Source: Melastoma dodecandrum (taxonomy: Eukaryota > Streptophyta > Magnoliopsida > Myrtales > Melastomataceae). From it: a DNA stretch of 64,000 nucleotides. Within the stretch, counting starts at the first letter, position 1. The number at the start of each line of letters is the position of its first letter. Shown here piece after piece: positions 44,667-57,070 of this stretch. The notes under the pieces were generated by a model that saw only the letters and a program-made list of their open reading frames with translations, did no database searches and had not been told where the DNA came from. A program made the position numbers and the translations under genes. The DNA lies in contig JARUPY010000607.1 in the NCBI GenBank assembly GCA_029817715.1, positions 1,488,001 to 1,552,000 on the forward strand. Reading direction: 5' to 3'.

Positions 44667-46781
44667 ATAAACAAGACGAGGAGGAAGAAGAAGAAGAGAA
44701 TCATCAATGCAATGAAAGGAAGAGAATTCAATTTTTTGACATCTCAGAAATGTTCTTTTTTTTTTTTTTACTGATTATCATTACATCGAGCGGCACTGTC
44801 TCTCTGTCTATCTATCTATCGGTTCAAGGCAAGAAAAAAAAACATTAATGATAATTAAGATGGGGTTCTGTCGGATAGTTTTGTCTTAAATGGGGGGTGG
44901 TCATCACGTGATTACCCAAATTCCGATTTATGGGATTTGGTTGGGAGGGCCAATAATTTTCAATCTTGTATTTGGACATGGTATGGATGTACACACGAGT
45001 AGTACATTTCTTCAAGTACAAGTTAAAAAAGGAGATGTGAATGTCTTGCCCGTCCACTTGCACCCATCTATAGCATGTAAAGTAATCCGATCTTCATGAG
45101 TTTTATTACACAAGTCAAAGCCTATGAATGTATGTGATATCCTGTTAAAATGGCTTAGCGGGATGGGATTAGTGATAATTGATATAGTAATAATCACATG
45201 AAGGGGGAGGGTGGTTCGTCCTGAAAATGATTAAACTAAATGGGGCTGGGGGAGATGGGGAGGAGGATTTGAGGAAATCAAGAAATGGGGTTTTGACTGG
45301 TCAAAAAAGCCTTCTGCGGGAGAGGAACATCGAGGTGGAAATATGTCGACGTGTACCATTCATCGCCATTGAATGAAATCATACGATTAATTCAAGTGGC
45401 AGAGGGCTTTGGGCTCGTTGGGCGAATATTTTGGGTTCAAAATTTATTATAAGTGGCCATCCCAGTTAGAAATTTTACTGAAAAGTAAGATTGCGTCGTT
45501 CGAATCGAGTTTGAATTAAGTGCCGATACTAAAGAAACAAAATGAAAATGAATCTGGAAGACAAGGCCAGGCCAGGCCAAAATCATGTGACGATATTATT
45601 GTCATTTTTGGGAGGGGTTGGGGGGAAAGACGGTGGGTTTTGTGTGTTGGAATGGTTTTTGTGATGTTTTTGGGCAAACTTGTTCGTGGGGGTTTGGAGA
45701 AAGAGGGGGAGTATTTCCATTCGGACACAAACACTATAAATGTAATGAACAAAGTCGCAGTGACATACACGACAACTGGAACCAAAACCCACCAATTCCA
45801 TCAGCCTCGATCAATCCCCAACGTTTCTTGCGGAAAAAAGTTATACATCATCGAGATCAGTCAGGTCCTAAGACTAGAGCCAAACTCCCAGTCATCAATC
45901 CAGATTTTGTCAAGAGATAGAGACAAAAAGAGATGGTCCCCTGGCGAATTGAGAGCCCTTTGTTGTATGTGGGCTATATATAGTCATGAACTCAATATCT
46001 GGGGATCTATTGATCCAACGGGGTGACATGTAAAACCCGATTTCACGCTATCAATTATTAATTGAGGAGTAGGAGATTGAGATTAGGATTAGGATTAGGA
46101 TTAGGACAGGGGGTGGAGCCCATGCTACAATTGGTTCTGAACCCATGTTTATAGACCTACTTATGCATTATTTCAATGAGGGCCCAACTCTTTTGGGTCA
46201 TCATCCCATCAACAATGCAAAGGAGTTGAATTGAATTGGAGCTGAGCTTCATCGGTTCTCCCTCAATCCAATACAATGAAAACCCTTTTGACTTTATAAT
46301 CAATCGATCGATCGATCGATCAGACACCACAAACATTACAAGTATTATCCCACCATCCATGTGGCCATCTCCCCTCCACATACAGTAATTTAAAAACCAT
46401 GTCAAAGATGATGATGATATCGTGAAACAATTATTCCTCCATCCATCCCCAACACAACTCACAACGCGGTTTCAGATTCAAGCAAGTAATCTTCTTTTTC
46501 TTACAGTGCCATCTGTAAGAGCTGTGTATTTGTTTGTTCATTGTCACTTTCGAGTGCTGATGATAAGGATAAAGAAAGAAAGAGGGCTTACTTTTTCATT
46601 TGCCCTTGGGTTAATGATTTCGTTATCAAATCAACGCCAAAAAGATTTGCCAAAAACCTGCCGACATAAAACAAATAACAAAAATTCATTTACTCTTTCT
46701 TCTCCTTCTTTTCCACTCAAATCTCTCTCCCTCCCTCTTTTGTCTGTCCTGTCCGTTGGCTGCGGCAGAGAACCTGCGACA
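44667..46781. other. Intergenic between PLATZ and membrane-protein genes
   Basis: No gene is supported. It contains a TCTATC run near 44805, a GATTAG hexamer run (about 46077-46105) and a GATC run (about 46300-46322). The open frame 45520-46026 (168 codons) matches no family and has no promoter context. Confidence 0.5.
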
Positions 46782-49527
46782 ATGTCGCCCTCGTCTCTCC
46801 CCCGATCAACCACGGTCCTCCACCTCCTTGTCTTCTTCCTCTTTTCATTTTCTCTGGCGTCTTCCCACCCAACCCTTTCCTCGAACGACCGTCTCGCCAA
46901 CTTTCGTCATCTGGGTAAGGCCTTAACCGTTTCCTTTTTTTTTACTCTCGCCTTCTGGGGAAGTTTGAATCTTTCCTCGTGTTTTATCGGTTTCCAATGG
47001 TTGGGTTGTGGCGTGCGACGCTTCTAGGAGATGGGTATGAGCTGGATGTTGTCGGGTCGGAGTCAAGGAGGAACCTTGCCGGAGCGGGAAGCGAGGGGAA
47101 CTCCTCGCTGGTGTTAGCGGCCGGTAGGACCCGCAGGAGAGACCCCACGAACAACTTCGAGCGTTACACCGGCGGATGGAACATCAGCAACGATCATTAC
47201 TGGGCTGTGAGTGGTTGTGCCTTTTTGTTTTCCCGTTCGTTCTGTCGGATCTGGGAATCCTCTGTTCCTGGAAGACTGTTTCTGGGCAGAGAATGTTTCT
47301 GGTTGTCTTTATTCTGAGTTTAAAAAGATAAGTCCTTTTACGAGGCGGGCGTTCGTGCAGTCTCGTTGATGTCTAGGCGGGGGCTATAATATTTTGAAGT
47401 GCTTTTGGTTCCTAGAGTAACATGGCAATCTTGGAATGTCAGCTTCTGTGGAATTTTTAAATCAAAAGGCTTTACTTTTTTCCAAGTCTGGCTCCGGCCG
47501 GCATTCATTGGTTCTTGCAACGTGACTTTGGTGTTCTGCAATTGATACCGGCGCGGGAATGTTCAAGGTTATTTTTTCACTTAAACTATTTATGTTCCAT
47601 TGCAGTCTGTCGTTTTCACTGCCATCCCGTTCTTCGGGTTTGCTGCGGCTTGGTTCGTTATATTTGGGATTTCTTTAGGGTGCATCTGCCTATGCTACTG
47701 CTGTTGCCGGCGAGAGCCTTATGGTTATTCACGTCTTGCCTACGCACTGTCTCTCATCTTCCTCATTCTTTTCACAGTTTCAGCAATGTACTCCTGCAAA
47801 CTCATTATTTTCCATGTTTAAGCTTTCTATCTTGTTTTTTTTTTGGCATATCTTTAGTAATAGAAATGTTTGATTTTGTGATGCCTAGTGTTGGATGCGT
47901 TGTCCTGTATACTGGCCAAGGGAAGTTTCATTCAAGTACGTCGAACACTCTGGTTTACGTCGTGGATCAAGCAAAATCTACTTCCCAGAATCTTGAGGAT
48001 GTGTCGAAGTACTTAGCTGCGGCAAAGCAGATTGGAGTGGGTTCATTCTCTTTGCCGGCAAGTGTTCGGAACAATATCGATGAGGTGGAAACAAAGATCA
48101 ACTCCTCTGCTGTTACCCTCTCCAATAAAACGACCAAGAATTCGAGAAATATACAGGACGGCTTGGATTCAATGTAAGGGCTCCTCTTGCTGTATTTTTT
48201 TCGTATTCTCAAAATGCTAGGAACAAGCTGCCTTATCTTCTGCTATGGCAATGGCAGGAGGTGGTCTCTCATTATCCTTGCTGGAGTCATGCTTTGCCTA
48301 GCATTTCTCGGATTTTGTAAGTCTGTCCCACGTCTTATTCTCTCTGGCACAAACTCAATGCAGCGAAATTGGAAGTTGTTCTTTTGTTGTCGATGTTCTT
48401 TTTCTGCCAACTTGATCTGACTATGTCGTTACTTCCTCGTGATTGCAGTGTTCTCTGTACTTGGATTGCAGTGCCTTGTCTACACGTAAGGGGTTCTTGT
48501 CATGGAATTTTGACATTATGATGTTTTTATTCTTTCAACCAACCCGATGTAGAGTTTTATGCAATCTCTGATTTCAGTTTGGTGATCCTGGGTTGGATTC
48601 TGGTCGTTGGCACGTTTATCTTGTGCGGTGTGTTTCTACTCCTCCATAAGTAAGTATTTCCTTCATTTGCAGAACATTCATCAGTTGTTCCTTTTCGGGG
48701 ATGAGGACCTCTTTGTTGTGCTGAAAGTTAACAGATTCGCTGATCTTGCAATACTTTCTGTTCTCTTCTTTGGCATGCCAGTGTCATTGCAGACACGTGT
48801 GTTGCCATGGATGAGTGGGTGCAGCACCCTGCGGAACATACTGCCTTGGACGACATTATTCCTTGCGTCGACAATGCAACCGCCCAGGAAACCTTGTCAC
48901 GCACCAAGGACGTGACCTATCAGCTGGTGACCATAGTCAATACAGCCATTACCAATGTGTCCAACCGGGACTTCCCACCTATCGCGGGACCTTTGTACTA
49001 CAACCAGTCAGGCCCGCTGCTTCCCACCCTCTGCAGTCCTTATAACGCCGACCTGACTCACCGCCAATGTGCTTCCGGTGAAGTTGATTTCAATAACGCA
49101 ACTCAGGTACGCATCTCAGTTGAACTCTAGGCACTCTAGTTTTTCCTCTGCAGCACCTTCAAGCGGGACCTATTAATTCTCGCAGTCCTGGCGGAACTTC
49201 ATCTGCCAAGTCTCTTCATCGGGGATTTGCACCACGCAAGGGCGGTTGACGCCGACTCTTTACAACCAGATGGCAAACGCAGTAAACGTGAGCTACGGCT
49301 TATCCCACTACAGCCCATTCCTAGTTAGCCTACAAGACTGTTCCTTCCTACGGCAGACATTCTCAACCGTCAGCACGGACTACTGCCCCGGTCTCAATCG
49401 ATACAGCAAGTGGGTGTACATCGGGCTGGTGCTACTATCTGCGGCGGTGATGCTGTCGCTCATATTTTGGGTCATATACGCCCGAGAAAGGAGGCACCGC
49501 GTCTACACCAAGCGCTTATCATCATAA
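46782..49527 (+). CDS. Plant multi-pass membrane protein, AT2G12400/AT2G25270-like
   Basis: Nine exons: 46782-46914, 47028-47206, 47606-47787, 47889-48173, 48258-48316, 48449-48485, 48578-48649, 48782-49106 and about 49186-49527. The protein is 537 residues. A signal peptide (residues about 1-27, LHLLVFFLFSFSLASSH) precedes NNFERYTGGWNISNDHYWAS. Two spans follow with a Cys cluster between them (CICLCYCCCRREPYGYSRLAYA), then an extracellular region with LPASVRNN and N-glycosylation sites, another paired span (SLIILAGVMLCLAFLGF and LGWILVVGTFILCGVFLLL), a large Cys-rich loop (DTCVAMDEWVQHP, CSPYNADLTHRQC, CTTQGRLTPTLYNQM) and a final span before a basic tail. Arabidopsis relatives are annotated only as plasma membrane fusion or transmembrane proteins. 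The mechanism is unknown. Confidence 0.88.
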
Positions 49528-50400
49528 ACACCATGGGTGCGTGCATGTAGAGATCTGTTTTTTTCGATTCCATCCATACACGGAGATCAATCATTAGTCG
49601 TTTGTGCTGTGTAATCTGGAATGGAGTATGTTCTACGAGTTCGGCGTGTCTCTGAAGCTTGAATGGAAGTTGTGGAATCATATAAGAAAAAATGGGATGT
49701 CCCGAAATCGAAAGAGGAAGATGCCGATGAAATTTACAGTGGTCGACGCATTCGATCTCTCCTCCATTCTCTAACGCTAACGATCCAAGGTGGGAGATCT
49801 GAAAGTAGGGAGTGGGAAGGTAGAAGACAGGTGGAGGGAAGTCTAAGGGGTCAAGCCCTGCACTGTCCTGTCCTTCCCCTGTAAGAACTACCACAACTTG
49901 TAGAGTATTCCCCGGGGGGGGCGACCAATTCCATGTCCCATGATGCATCTGTGCATGACCAGCGAGCAGCAAACAGTGGCCCACTGTTTACTCTCTTTTA
50001 AAATGGGCAGTGTGGGGAATTAGCCCACAGCTTTTCTTTTCCCTTTTTAGCTTTCCCTTTAATTTAATTTACAGTGGGTTTCATAATCGTACACAGTCAA
50101 ACCCATCATCGATAGCATCGTAGCCCACAGCTTTTTTCTCTCTTTTTTTTTTTTTGTTTTTAAAAAAAAAGAAGAGCATAAGTTTGGAAATATCTACCCT
50201 CACATACCGCTGTGTTCGACCAACTAAAAGTGTCCTAATTTTTATCCCCGTCGAACCAAACACGGAGTAAAACGTTGTAGGGAAGGGAGTGGTGGTCCAA
50301 AACTTCATCACTAAACTGAAGACCGAGAGGAGAAAGAAGAAAATATATAGATTGACGTAACGTCAACGTAATAATTAAAATGAAAAAATAAAAAAAAATA
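49528..50400. other. Intergenic
   Basis: The 3' UTR of the membrane protein gene comes first, then sequence with a G-run (49910-49920) and A/T runs (50135-50170). No coding region is supported. Confidence 0.5.
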
Positions 50401-50409
50401 TTCCCCCCC

Positions 50410-50420
50410 TGCTATAAATC
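50410..50420 (+). promoter_or_regulatory. TATA box of the serine-rich protein gene
   Basis: GCTATAAATCC lies about 100 bases before the ATG at 50518, followed by a C-rich leader. Confidence 0.6.
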
Positions 50421-50517
50421 CATAGTTAGAGTTTGCCAATTGTTTTGCCCAACTTTCTCCCTAAATTCCCCCAATTTCCCCCCCCCCCCCTTTAATCAGA
50501 GCAGGCAAAAAGGAGTC

Positions 50518-51099
50518 ATGTCAGCCACCACCACCAGGAGACACACCGCAGCAGCCCCCGGCCACCACCACCATCGGATGGCCTCCTCCTCCTACTCCTC
50601 CGCCGCGACCACCACCTTCGCATCGTCCAGCGCGGCCTTCACCTCCCCTTCCCCTACCTCCCTCCTCCACCGCTCCTCTTCCCCCACTCGCGTCACACTC
50701 TCTCCTCAACCCTCCCAATCCATCCGATTCTCCCTCGACCGTCCCGTCCCCGTGTCCCCTGCCTCCAACCGTCGCGTCTCCGTCTCCCCAGCCCACAGCG
50801 CCCCCCGACGCACCTGTATGTGCTCCCCCACCACTCACCCGGGGTCCTTCCGCTGCAGCCTCCACAAGTCCTGCGGTCCTTACGGCCATCCCGCCGGATC
50901 CCCCAGGTACTCCCCGAACCGGCTCCACGCGAGGAGATCCGCCATGACGAACTCCCTCGTGAGGATCTGTGGCGTCGAGGGCGGCGACCTCGTGAAGAGG
51001 GCCCTCGCCGCCCTGATCAGGCCGTCATCGCACCAGCAGCGCCGCCGCGCAGCGTTCCAGCCGCGGCCGAGCCGGCTTTCGGTCATGTCCAAGGAGTGA
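50518..51099 (+). CDS. Serine-rich protein with CMCSPTTHPGSFRCSLHK motif
   Basis: A single exon of 193 residues. The start at 50518 (MSATTTRRHTAAAPGHHHHR) is preferred because 50440-50517 is a pyrimidine-rich leader. The first 105 residues are Ser/Thr/Ala/Pro-rich. The diagnostic motif RRTCMCSPTTHPGSFRCSLHK is at about 98-118, followed by a basic tail with RSAMTNSLVRIC and VKRALAALIRPS. This is the plant serine-rich family that includes AT5G25280 and AT5G11090, whose function is unestablished though some members respond to stress. The Cys/His-LHK core is reminiscent of the shorter proteins at 5378, 12502 and 14112. Confidence 0.88.
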   Translation: MSATTTRRHTAAAPGHHHHRMASSSYSSAATTTFASSSAAFTSPSPTSLLHRSSSPTRVTLSPQPSQSIRFSLDRPVPVSPASNRRVSVSPAHSAPRRTCMCSPTTHPGSFRCSLHKSCGPYGHPAGSPRYSPNRLHARRSAMTNSLVRICGVEGGDLVKRALAALIRPSSHQQRRRAAFQPRPSRLSVMSKE

Positions 51100-52015
51100 G
51101 TCGTCTTGGGGGTTTGTGGTTCCGTTCCGTGGACAGGGAGGGGTGCAGGAGCAATCTGGACCGTTGGATCGGGGGACGGGACGAGATCCGTTCTGGGGCG
51201 GATCCGACGGTGGTAGGGACGGGTCCTGATGGTGACCGTCGGATATCGGCGTAGAATTGGGGGGGGGGGGGATGACACATCATTATTTTCGTGTGTGTAA
51301 AAATCCCCCCCGCGAGTCGTGTTTAGTTTATTTTCTCTCTACAAACCAAACGGTGTAATATACGGATTATTAATTAATACATATCAACTAAAGCCCCCAA
51401 GAAAAAGAAAGACCTTTACCCTCCCTGCCATACGAATATTTGGTGTAAAAATAATTAAAGTTTTAAGTCGAAATTAGGAGCTACTTTTCCTCTTTGTTTT
51501 TTTATTTTATTTTTGCGTTTAATATTTTTTTATTGATGTGTTGCGATTTATTTGCAGGAGGAGGGAGGAGGGGGTTTGGATGATGCTGCGGTGGAGTTTG
51601 GTAAGAAGGAAATACCTGCTCTCTCTCTCTCTCTCTCTCTGTCTGCCGGACTACTACAATCCAGGAAAAGAAAACTAGAACAAATAGGAAGTAATAAAAC
51701 AGTACGAGAAAGATAATACTAAAAAGGAAAAAGTATGAGAAGGGGAATTGGAGAAGATAAAGTAGTAAATGGGTGACGACAGACGAGGGAGGACCCTTTG
51801 GTCCTCCTCTAATCTTCTTTTGAATTTTAATTTCAATTTTTCAAAAGCTTTCCTTCACTCCGCCTACTCATGCCAGGCCACTGACATTTGGGCCCTGTTA
51901 CCGGAAAGAGATCCTGATTTCATTTCTTATTTTTTAAAAACATGAAAGTGGAATTTCGAAAAAAATATTTTCCCCCACTTGCGCACATATACGTCAACCC
52001 CTCTCATGCGTACAT
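51100..52015. other. 3' flank and intergenic with CT microsatellite
   Basis: A (CT)n run of about 11 units lies at 51618-51640, with a G-run at 51260-51270. No gene is seen. Confidence 0.5.
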
Positions 52016-52513
52016 AATTTTTATTCGTGAATTTATGGGTCGCTATATTCTTCGTCCCTTAGGAAATTTCGTCCTCGAAATTTTTGTAGTGGTTAAGGGC
52101 CGGATACATTCACACGCCTTTTAAACTCACTACTCAACTATGAACTCGATTCCATTTTCCTCTTGGGCATCGTCCGTTCATCATTTTTAGTTATTCCTCC
52201 TTTTTAGGTTTCGGTCCTCCACGAGAACACAACTCTAGCCATTCGAGTCCATTACCGACTCTTTTTCTTTTCCTTAACACACACTAGTATATACATCCAT
52301 ATACATACATATACATCGACCTCACTATATTTCTCGGTCGTTAGTCCATGGGAGGATTCCACGGATTATCTTCCGGATTCGCACTCCCCTTTTTCAAAAC
52401 TCCCATCTACCTTCCCCCCGCGCTTTCCACCTCTAGCGCCATCCCGGGTACCCGGCCCAACAATACCACGCCGAGTGTCCGGGGAAACGGCATACCTAAC
52501 ACACGACTCGGCG

Positions 52514-52900
52514 TCATGGACAAAGAGGTTCCTCATGGTACCGTCCGCAATCCCAACAATAAGGCGGCTTCATCTCGCTCGCCCTTGTCTTTTTGGGGCG
52601 GCACACCGTTCGTACGGTCGATTCGGAAGGAGACGGTGTCAACTCGGGAGAGGGAGAAGTCTCGTGCTTGTTCCACCACTCCTCCACACCTTCCACTTCT
52701 CCAACGTCCCCACAAAATTCCCGGAGCTCATCCTCGATCCTTTGGAGGATCTCCATAAGCCCTTCCTTTCTCCTTTCTGGACTCGGTTCGGGTGTGCGAA
52801 GAGAGGCCTTAAACTCCTTGGCCGTCATCCGACGCACTAATGGAGCTTTATCCTTGCCCAAGGGGCTTCTCGAGCTACTTGCTCCATCTATTCCCGCCAT
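52514..52900 (-). pseudogene. Gypsy gag-like frame with zinc knuckle
   Basis: A 128-codon frame begins MAGIDGASSSRSPLGKDKAP and includes a charged helical stretch (LMEILQRIEDELREFCGDVG), ending with YCWDCGRYHEEPLCP. C-x2-C-x3-H-x4-C is a zinc knuckle one residue shorter than the standard C-x2-C-x4-H-x4-C. It is much shorter than a complete gag, so the N-terminal capsid part is probably missing. Confidence 0.45.
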
Positions 52901-53203
52901 TCCTACCCCGTTTTCTTTCTCTTTTCTTTTGGGTGTGGGGAGAATTTTAGATGGTCCGGCACTCCCTTTATAGTCGCCAGTGCTTACTCATGCATTAACT
53001 CACCTCCCCATTCACTCTCATTAATAGAACAAATCTCCATTACATCTCTTACATTCCCAAGGCAATCTCATACTTATTTGGCTATTTGGTTCGACAGGGG
53101 TTGCTAGGTCAGAAAAGCGATAACTTACGAAGAGAGTAGCCTGTCACATTCAAAAAGGCATCATCTATTTTATGCAAGTATTCTTTTTTAGTCTCATCAT
53201 TAC

Positions 53204-53310
53204 AACATTATGAAACTGCACAAAGAGTAAAGCAAACTTTACAACGTTATAAAGAACTTCAGGACATTATAGCTATCCTTGGGTTGGACGAATTATCCGA
53301 AGAAGATCGC
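53204..53310 (+). pseudogene. atpB: Nuclear copy of a plastid atpB fragment (NUPT)
   Basis: The + strand reads [20 protein letters not shown] and continues [15 protein letters not shown], the strongly conserved C-terminal region of chloroplast ATP synthase beta. Codon use is A/T-rich and plastid-like, unlike the GC-mixed surroundings. About 107 bp are present. Sequence on both sides does not continue as atpB. A mitochondrial-type nuclear ATP synthase beta is less likely because of the near-plastid codon pattern. It has no start, no stop and no function as a gene. Confidence 0.85.
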
Positions 53311-56300
53311 CACAAATTCCACTGGTTGAGAGAGTTGTTCAAGAAGGGGAGCTGCTAGGAATCTAGCTAGGGCTATTTGATGAACAAATGCCAATAGTCA
53401 AGATAGACCCGGATCTTCTTTCTTCTCCTGTGGAGCCTTCATTTAACTCCTTCTGTCCCCTTATTATCACGACGGCTTGACTTTGTCGACGCCTCTATCC
53501 CTTATTTCCCTTGTTCAATCCTTCCCCACGACTTAAGGGCCATCACACGCATTTACCTCTAACTCTGTGCCTCCTCTTTACTATTGTCATCAATCACTAC
53601 GTTCCTTCACTATTTGTCTTCAATTCCTTTCCCAAAATCGGAAAAAATCTAGTCTCTCTTGCGCCTCATCGCTTGGAGGTGTGGGGCGAATCCGATTCAT
53701 CCTTGCTCTTAAATGCCCTTCTTTTGGCATTACTTTCTTTCGTCCCCTTCCCACCTTAATCTAAGGAGATTGCTTTTATTTTACAAGTTTCCGTGCCCCA
53801 ATCCCTTCCCTTAATCCGACTCCTTAATTTAGGGAATTTACTCCCTTGATCGATTGACTCGTCAACCTCTCCCAAGGGTGAGGTTCCTTTCCTTATTTCC
53901 CTCCTACCCCATCCATAATTCGGTGAAGGAGGTCCATCATACTACTCGAATTTAAGTGCCATCAAGGCGCACATGAGGGGCAAACCTTCATTCGTCACTC
54001 TCAATTCTTATCATACTGGGGAGGTCTCATCCTTATTCTCTAGTTTTACATTTATTTATCCGTTCACTTTTACTTGGGAAATTCGGTCATTTATCCGACC
54101 ATTTCACCCCTATCTTGGGGAAGGTCACTTTAGCCTTTACATGTATGGCATTGCCGGCCATACTAGATTTCGTGTCCGAGGCATTTTTGCCTCTCGTGAA
54201 CTCATCATACCTCGTTCTAATCATATTCGGGGTAACCAGCCTAGGTACTCCCGTATCCCTTATAATCATGCAAGGTTTTCAACTTAAATTTCAATTCAAA
54301 CCTCCACCAAAGAGGATTCCTACTTTCTTAAATTTTAAGAATTCCATACCATTCATATCGTACTCCTTACACTTGGTCTCGTAAGACCTTCATACGAGTT
54401 ACCACCTGTGTAATCCTTTACAATTCTCTATTCTTTCCTTTCTTGTATTATCCTCGAATTCTCCCATTAGAGTCGTTACTCAGGCACATATGTCTTTAGC
54501 ACTTGCGTAGGGACAGTCATTTGTCCCTCAGTCCGGGTCGTTATCCCTTGACTTTGATTATACCGAATTCGTTTACTTCGATCATTAGAATCACCACCGA
54601 GTTCTCATCTCGATTCGGCCTTTCTATGGCCTCTACCCCTTCCTCATCATACTGAGGTTTACGCTTCTTAGCGTTCATTAAGATACGTCGCGGTATCCCA
54701 AGGCACACGCACTCACTCGATGCGTTCACCACCATTATTCAATCCATCCCCTTAGGATCACTTTTCCACCATTCATACACCTTCTCTTGGGTGCTTAGAC
54801 ATGGTAGGGGTTGTTTCTTACACACCCCAAAATCGGACAGCCGCGCATTGGCGACTTACTTATTTCTATCTTTCGGCATGCGGCCATACAAGTGCGGTGA
54901 AGCACGCACCGCTTCCAGACCTGTTTCAGCCATACCTGGCTTCCCTTTTCACGGTCCTTTAACCCTTTCTATGTCTCATTTCGGTTCATAACGAAACAGC
55001 CTCTGTTAGTCCACTTTTCCGTGTGCCATTATGCTCAGATTCGTCGAGCGGAACCAATTCGGTTCATACATCGTTTCGGGTCGAAGCGCTTCGGTCCGAC
55101 TCTCTCCTTTTTACCTAATACCACCTCTCTATGGCTTAGGTTACTTAGGGGGCAGCCTCTTTGTTAGCTCGCACCTTGTCTCGACTTTCTTAGTCGACCT
55201 AATTGTCCTCGTTTGCTCATAACCGTTGAGCAGAACCAATCCGGCTCACCTATCATTTCAGGTCTAGACACCTCGTGTCTAACCCTTCTCATACGCATCA
55301 TACTATCCTTCCATGACTTGGACAGTATAGGTAGCAGCTCTAATTGGCTCGTACTTCGTTTTGGCATTTTTAGCCCACTTAAATCATTTTGTTAACATAA
55401 ATCATCCGACCAAACCACCCCGCATTTGACCTTCCTTGATCAGCCCCTATGCGAGGTTGCTCTTGCCTATTTGGGTTGTCCTCGCCTTCTCCAAGAAGGT
55501 AGGGACCAAGGTTCACAATTCCTTTGGGGGCTCCCTTCAGGGGCAACCCACGTTTACTCGAAGCGTCCGCTTCGTTCGCGCTCGTTTCATCCGAGCATTA
55601 CCCCTTATCTCCCCATACATCCGCTCCCTGCTCGGCACACTCGAGCCAACCCTTGCGGGGTTCCTTCTTGCCCTTTGGCTGACCCTTTCCGCCTCCCATG
55701 AGGCAAGGGTCGAGGTTCCCTAAACCCCTTTATGGCGTCCTTCAGGGCAGCCCCGCCGTTTCCCTAAGCATTTGCTTCATTCGGTCCACTTTCGGGACTC
55801 GTTTCTACTCATTTCTCATTCGCCCCGGACCATTTCTATTCCGTGCTATTCTTAGCACTTTGGACAGCCTCTTAGGCTTCCATACAGTCCCGGGAGAGAG
55901 CATGTGTGGGGAATTCATTTATCATTCCGTTTCCCCAATCGGGTGCACTTCCGCGCCGTTATAATGCCTTATTTCGCAACACTTTTACCTGGCCTTGCCA
56001 GCCTCATTTCCGTGCCTTAGCACCTTTCAAACCTTCATCCCGAGGTCCCAACTTCGTGGCTCAACCTCGGAGATCTTTCTCATCTCGAGGCCGTTCCAAT
56101 TCAGTCACATTCCGGCATCATGCCCTTAGTACCCGAAACACTCATTCCCATCACTTCATCGTGAGATATCATTCCCAAATCTCCCATTCCTTCCCAATCA
56201 AAATCTCATTCATGCACCTTCATGCACACACATTTTGGCAAAATAAATGCCATTTACATTCACTTTTTTGGCCAGACTAACACAACCAAATCAACTTCAA

Positions 56301-56426
56301 ACCAATCTAAGCATCCACATACAAATGCGCATGTTCTAGTATGTATTTTTAATGCAAAAACCAACTCAAATGCCACCCTTATCACTCCAAAATGACCCTA
56401 GGCTCTATACCACTTGAAACAAACTG

Positions 56427-57070
56427 GGCTCTGATACCAGGAATACGACTATCACAAAAAACTCTGGAACAATATGGACAATGGAGTACATAAGGAAATA
56501 CTTAAACGAGGAGTTGTACAAGATAGAAGCTTCGACCACCAGAACAGTACAACTAACACGATAATTGTACAAGGTCGGTGAAAACAGGGTCCAGGAATGG
56601 ATGTGCAAATCTGAAAAAACTTGAGGACATATTTAATAATGCACTTGCTATATATAATGCAAATTTTCAGAAATTTTATAAACAAAGAGTCGAAAAATAT
56701 AGCGGAAAAAAGTAGCTGGAACTTATGCAGAGTTCCAATATAGATATTTCTTATGGTACCAGATAAGGAACCTACGATACTGCATATGCTTATTAAGGCA
56801 GCGCATACGAGGTTCATCATAAGGATAGAGGTACCAATTTCTATCAGGGTCATCTGATCCATCATAGGCAAGATGTGCTTGGACCCTTTTAAGTATACAC
56901 TTAACAGTCTTATCATGGATATACCTATTCAGCCACTGGATGTAGAAATGGATACACTTTAGGTGTCTGGGGCATTTCCAAGAAGGTTATTCCCTTTCGA
57001 ATTCAATGATCCTAGTGATAAAATGATTATATAGCCTCCAATTGGCTGGGAAAGGTGGCCTGCATAGGCA
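56427..57070 (-). pseudogene. Endogenous pararetrovirus piece: terminal ORF end, promoter, primer site
   Basis: On the minus strand a terminal-ORF remnant (about 57060-56720) is followed by a TATATATAGC promoter-like box (about 56655) and an exact tRNA-Met primer site (TGGTATCAGAGCC, complement of 56427-56439). The order ORF end, promoter, primer site is that of the intergenic region of plant pararetroviruses (Caulimoviridae). The piece is an inverted copy of 59925-60570. Small indels disrupt the ORF (for example near 56785 and 56960). The virus genus is not determinable by eye. Confidence 0.65.

Larger units (their letters stand above)
52020..56426 (-). mobile_element. Decayed Tekay/Del-like Ty3-Gypsy element
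   Basis: On the minus strand a primer-site-like GTGGTATAGAGCC lies near 56400-56414. A gag-like frame lies at 52900-52514. Near 52090-52040 is TTTCGAGGACGAAATTTCCT, the sequence that in Tekay/Del elements ends pol and leads into the polypurine tract and 3' LTR. Between gag and that point only about 420 bases remain, so protease, RT, RNase H and integrase are deleted. The long stretch 53000-56400 has no coding frame, contains degenerate duplicated paragraphs (55435-55620 against 55640-55830) and includes a plastid DNA fragment. The 5' LTR side is replaced by viral sequence. Confidence 0.5.

Noticed and set aside
45520..46026. 168-codon + frame upstream of the membrane protein gene
   Set aside because: No family similarity, mixed composition and no plausible promoter or splice signals.
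46076..46107. GATTAG hexamer run, considered as interstitial telomere repeat
   Set aside because: Plant telomere repeat is TTTAGGG; this is a short simple repeat of another unit.
50521..50928. 135-codon Gly/Val-rich minus-strand frame opposite the serine-rich gene
   Set aside because: It is the antisense shadow of a Ser/Pro-rich coding sequence.
56452..56916. 154-codon hydrophobic minus-strand frame suggesting a membrane protein, repeated at 60120-60548 (+)
   Set aside because: It runs through the viral terminal ORF in a wrong frame and then the promoter; the biologically consistent frame is the basic terminal ORF.
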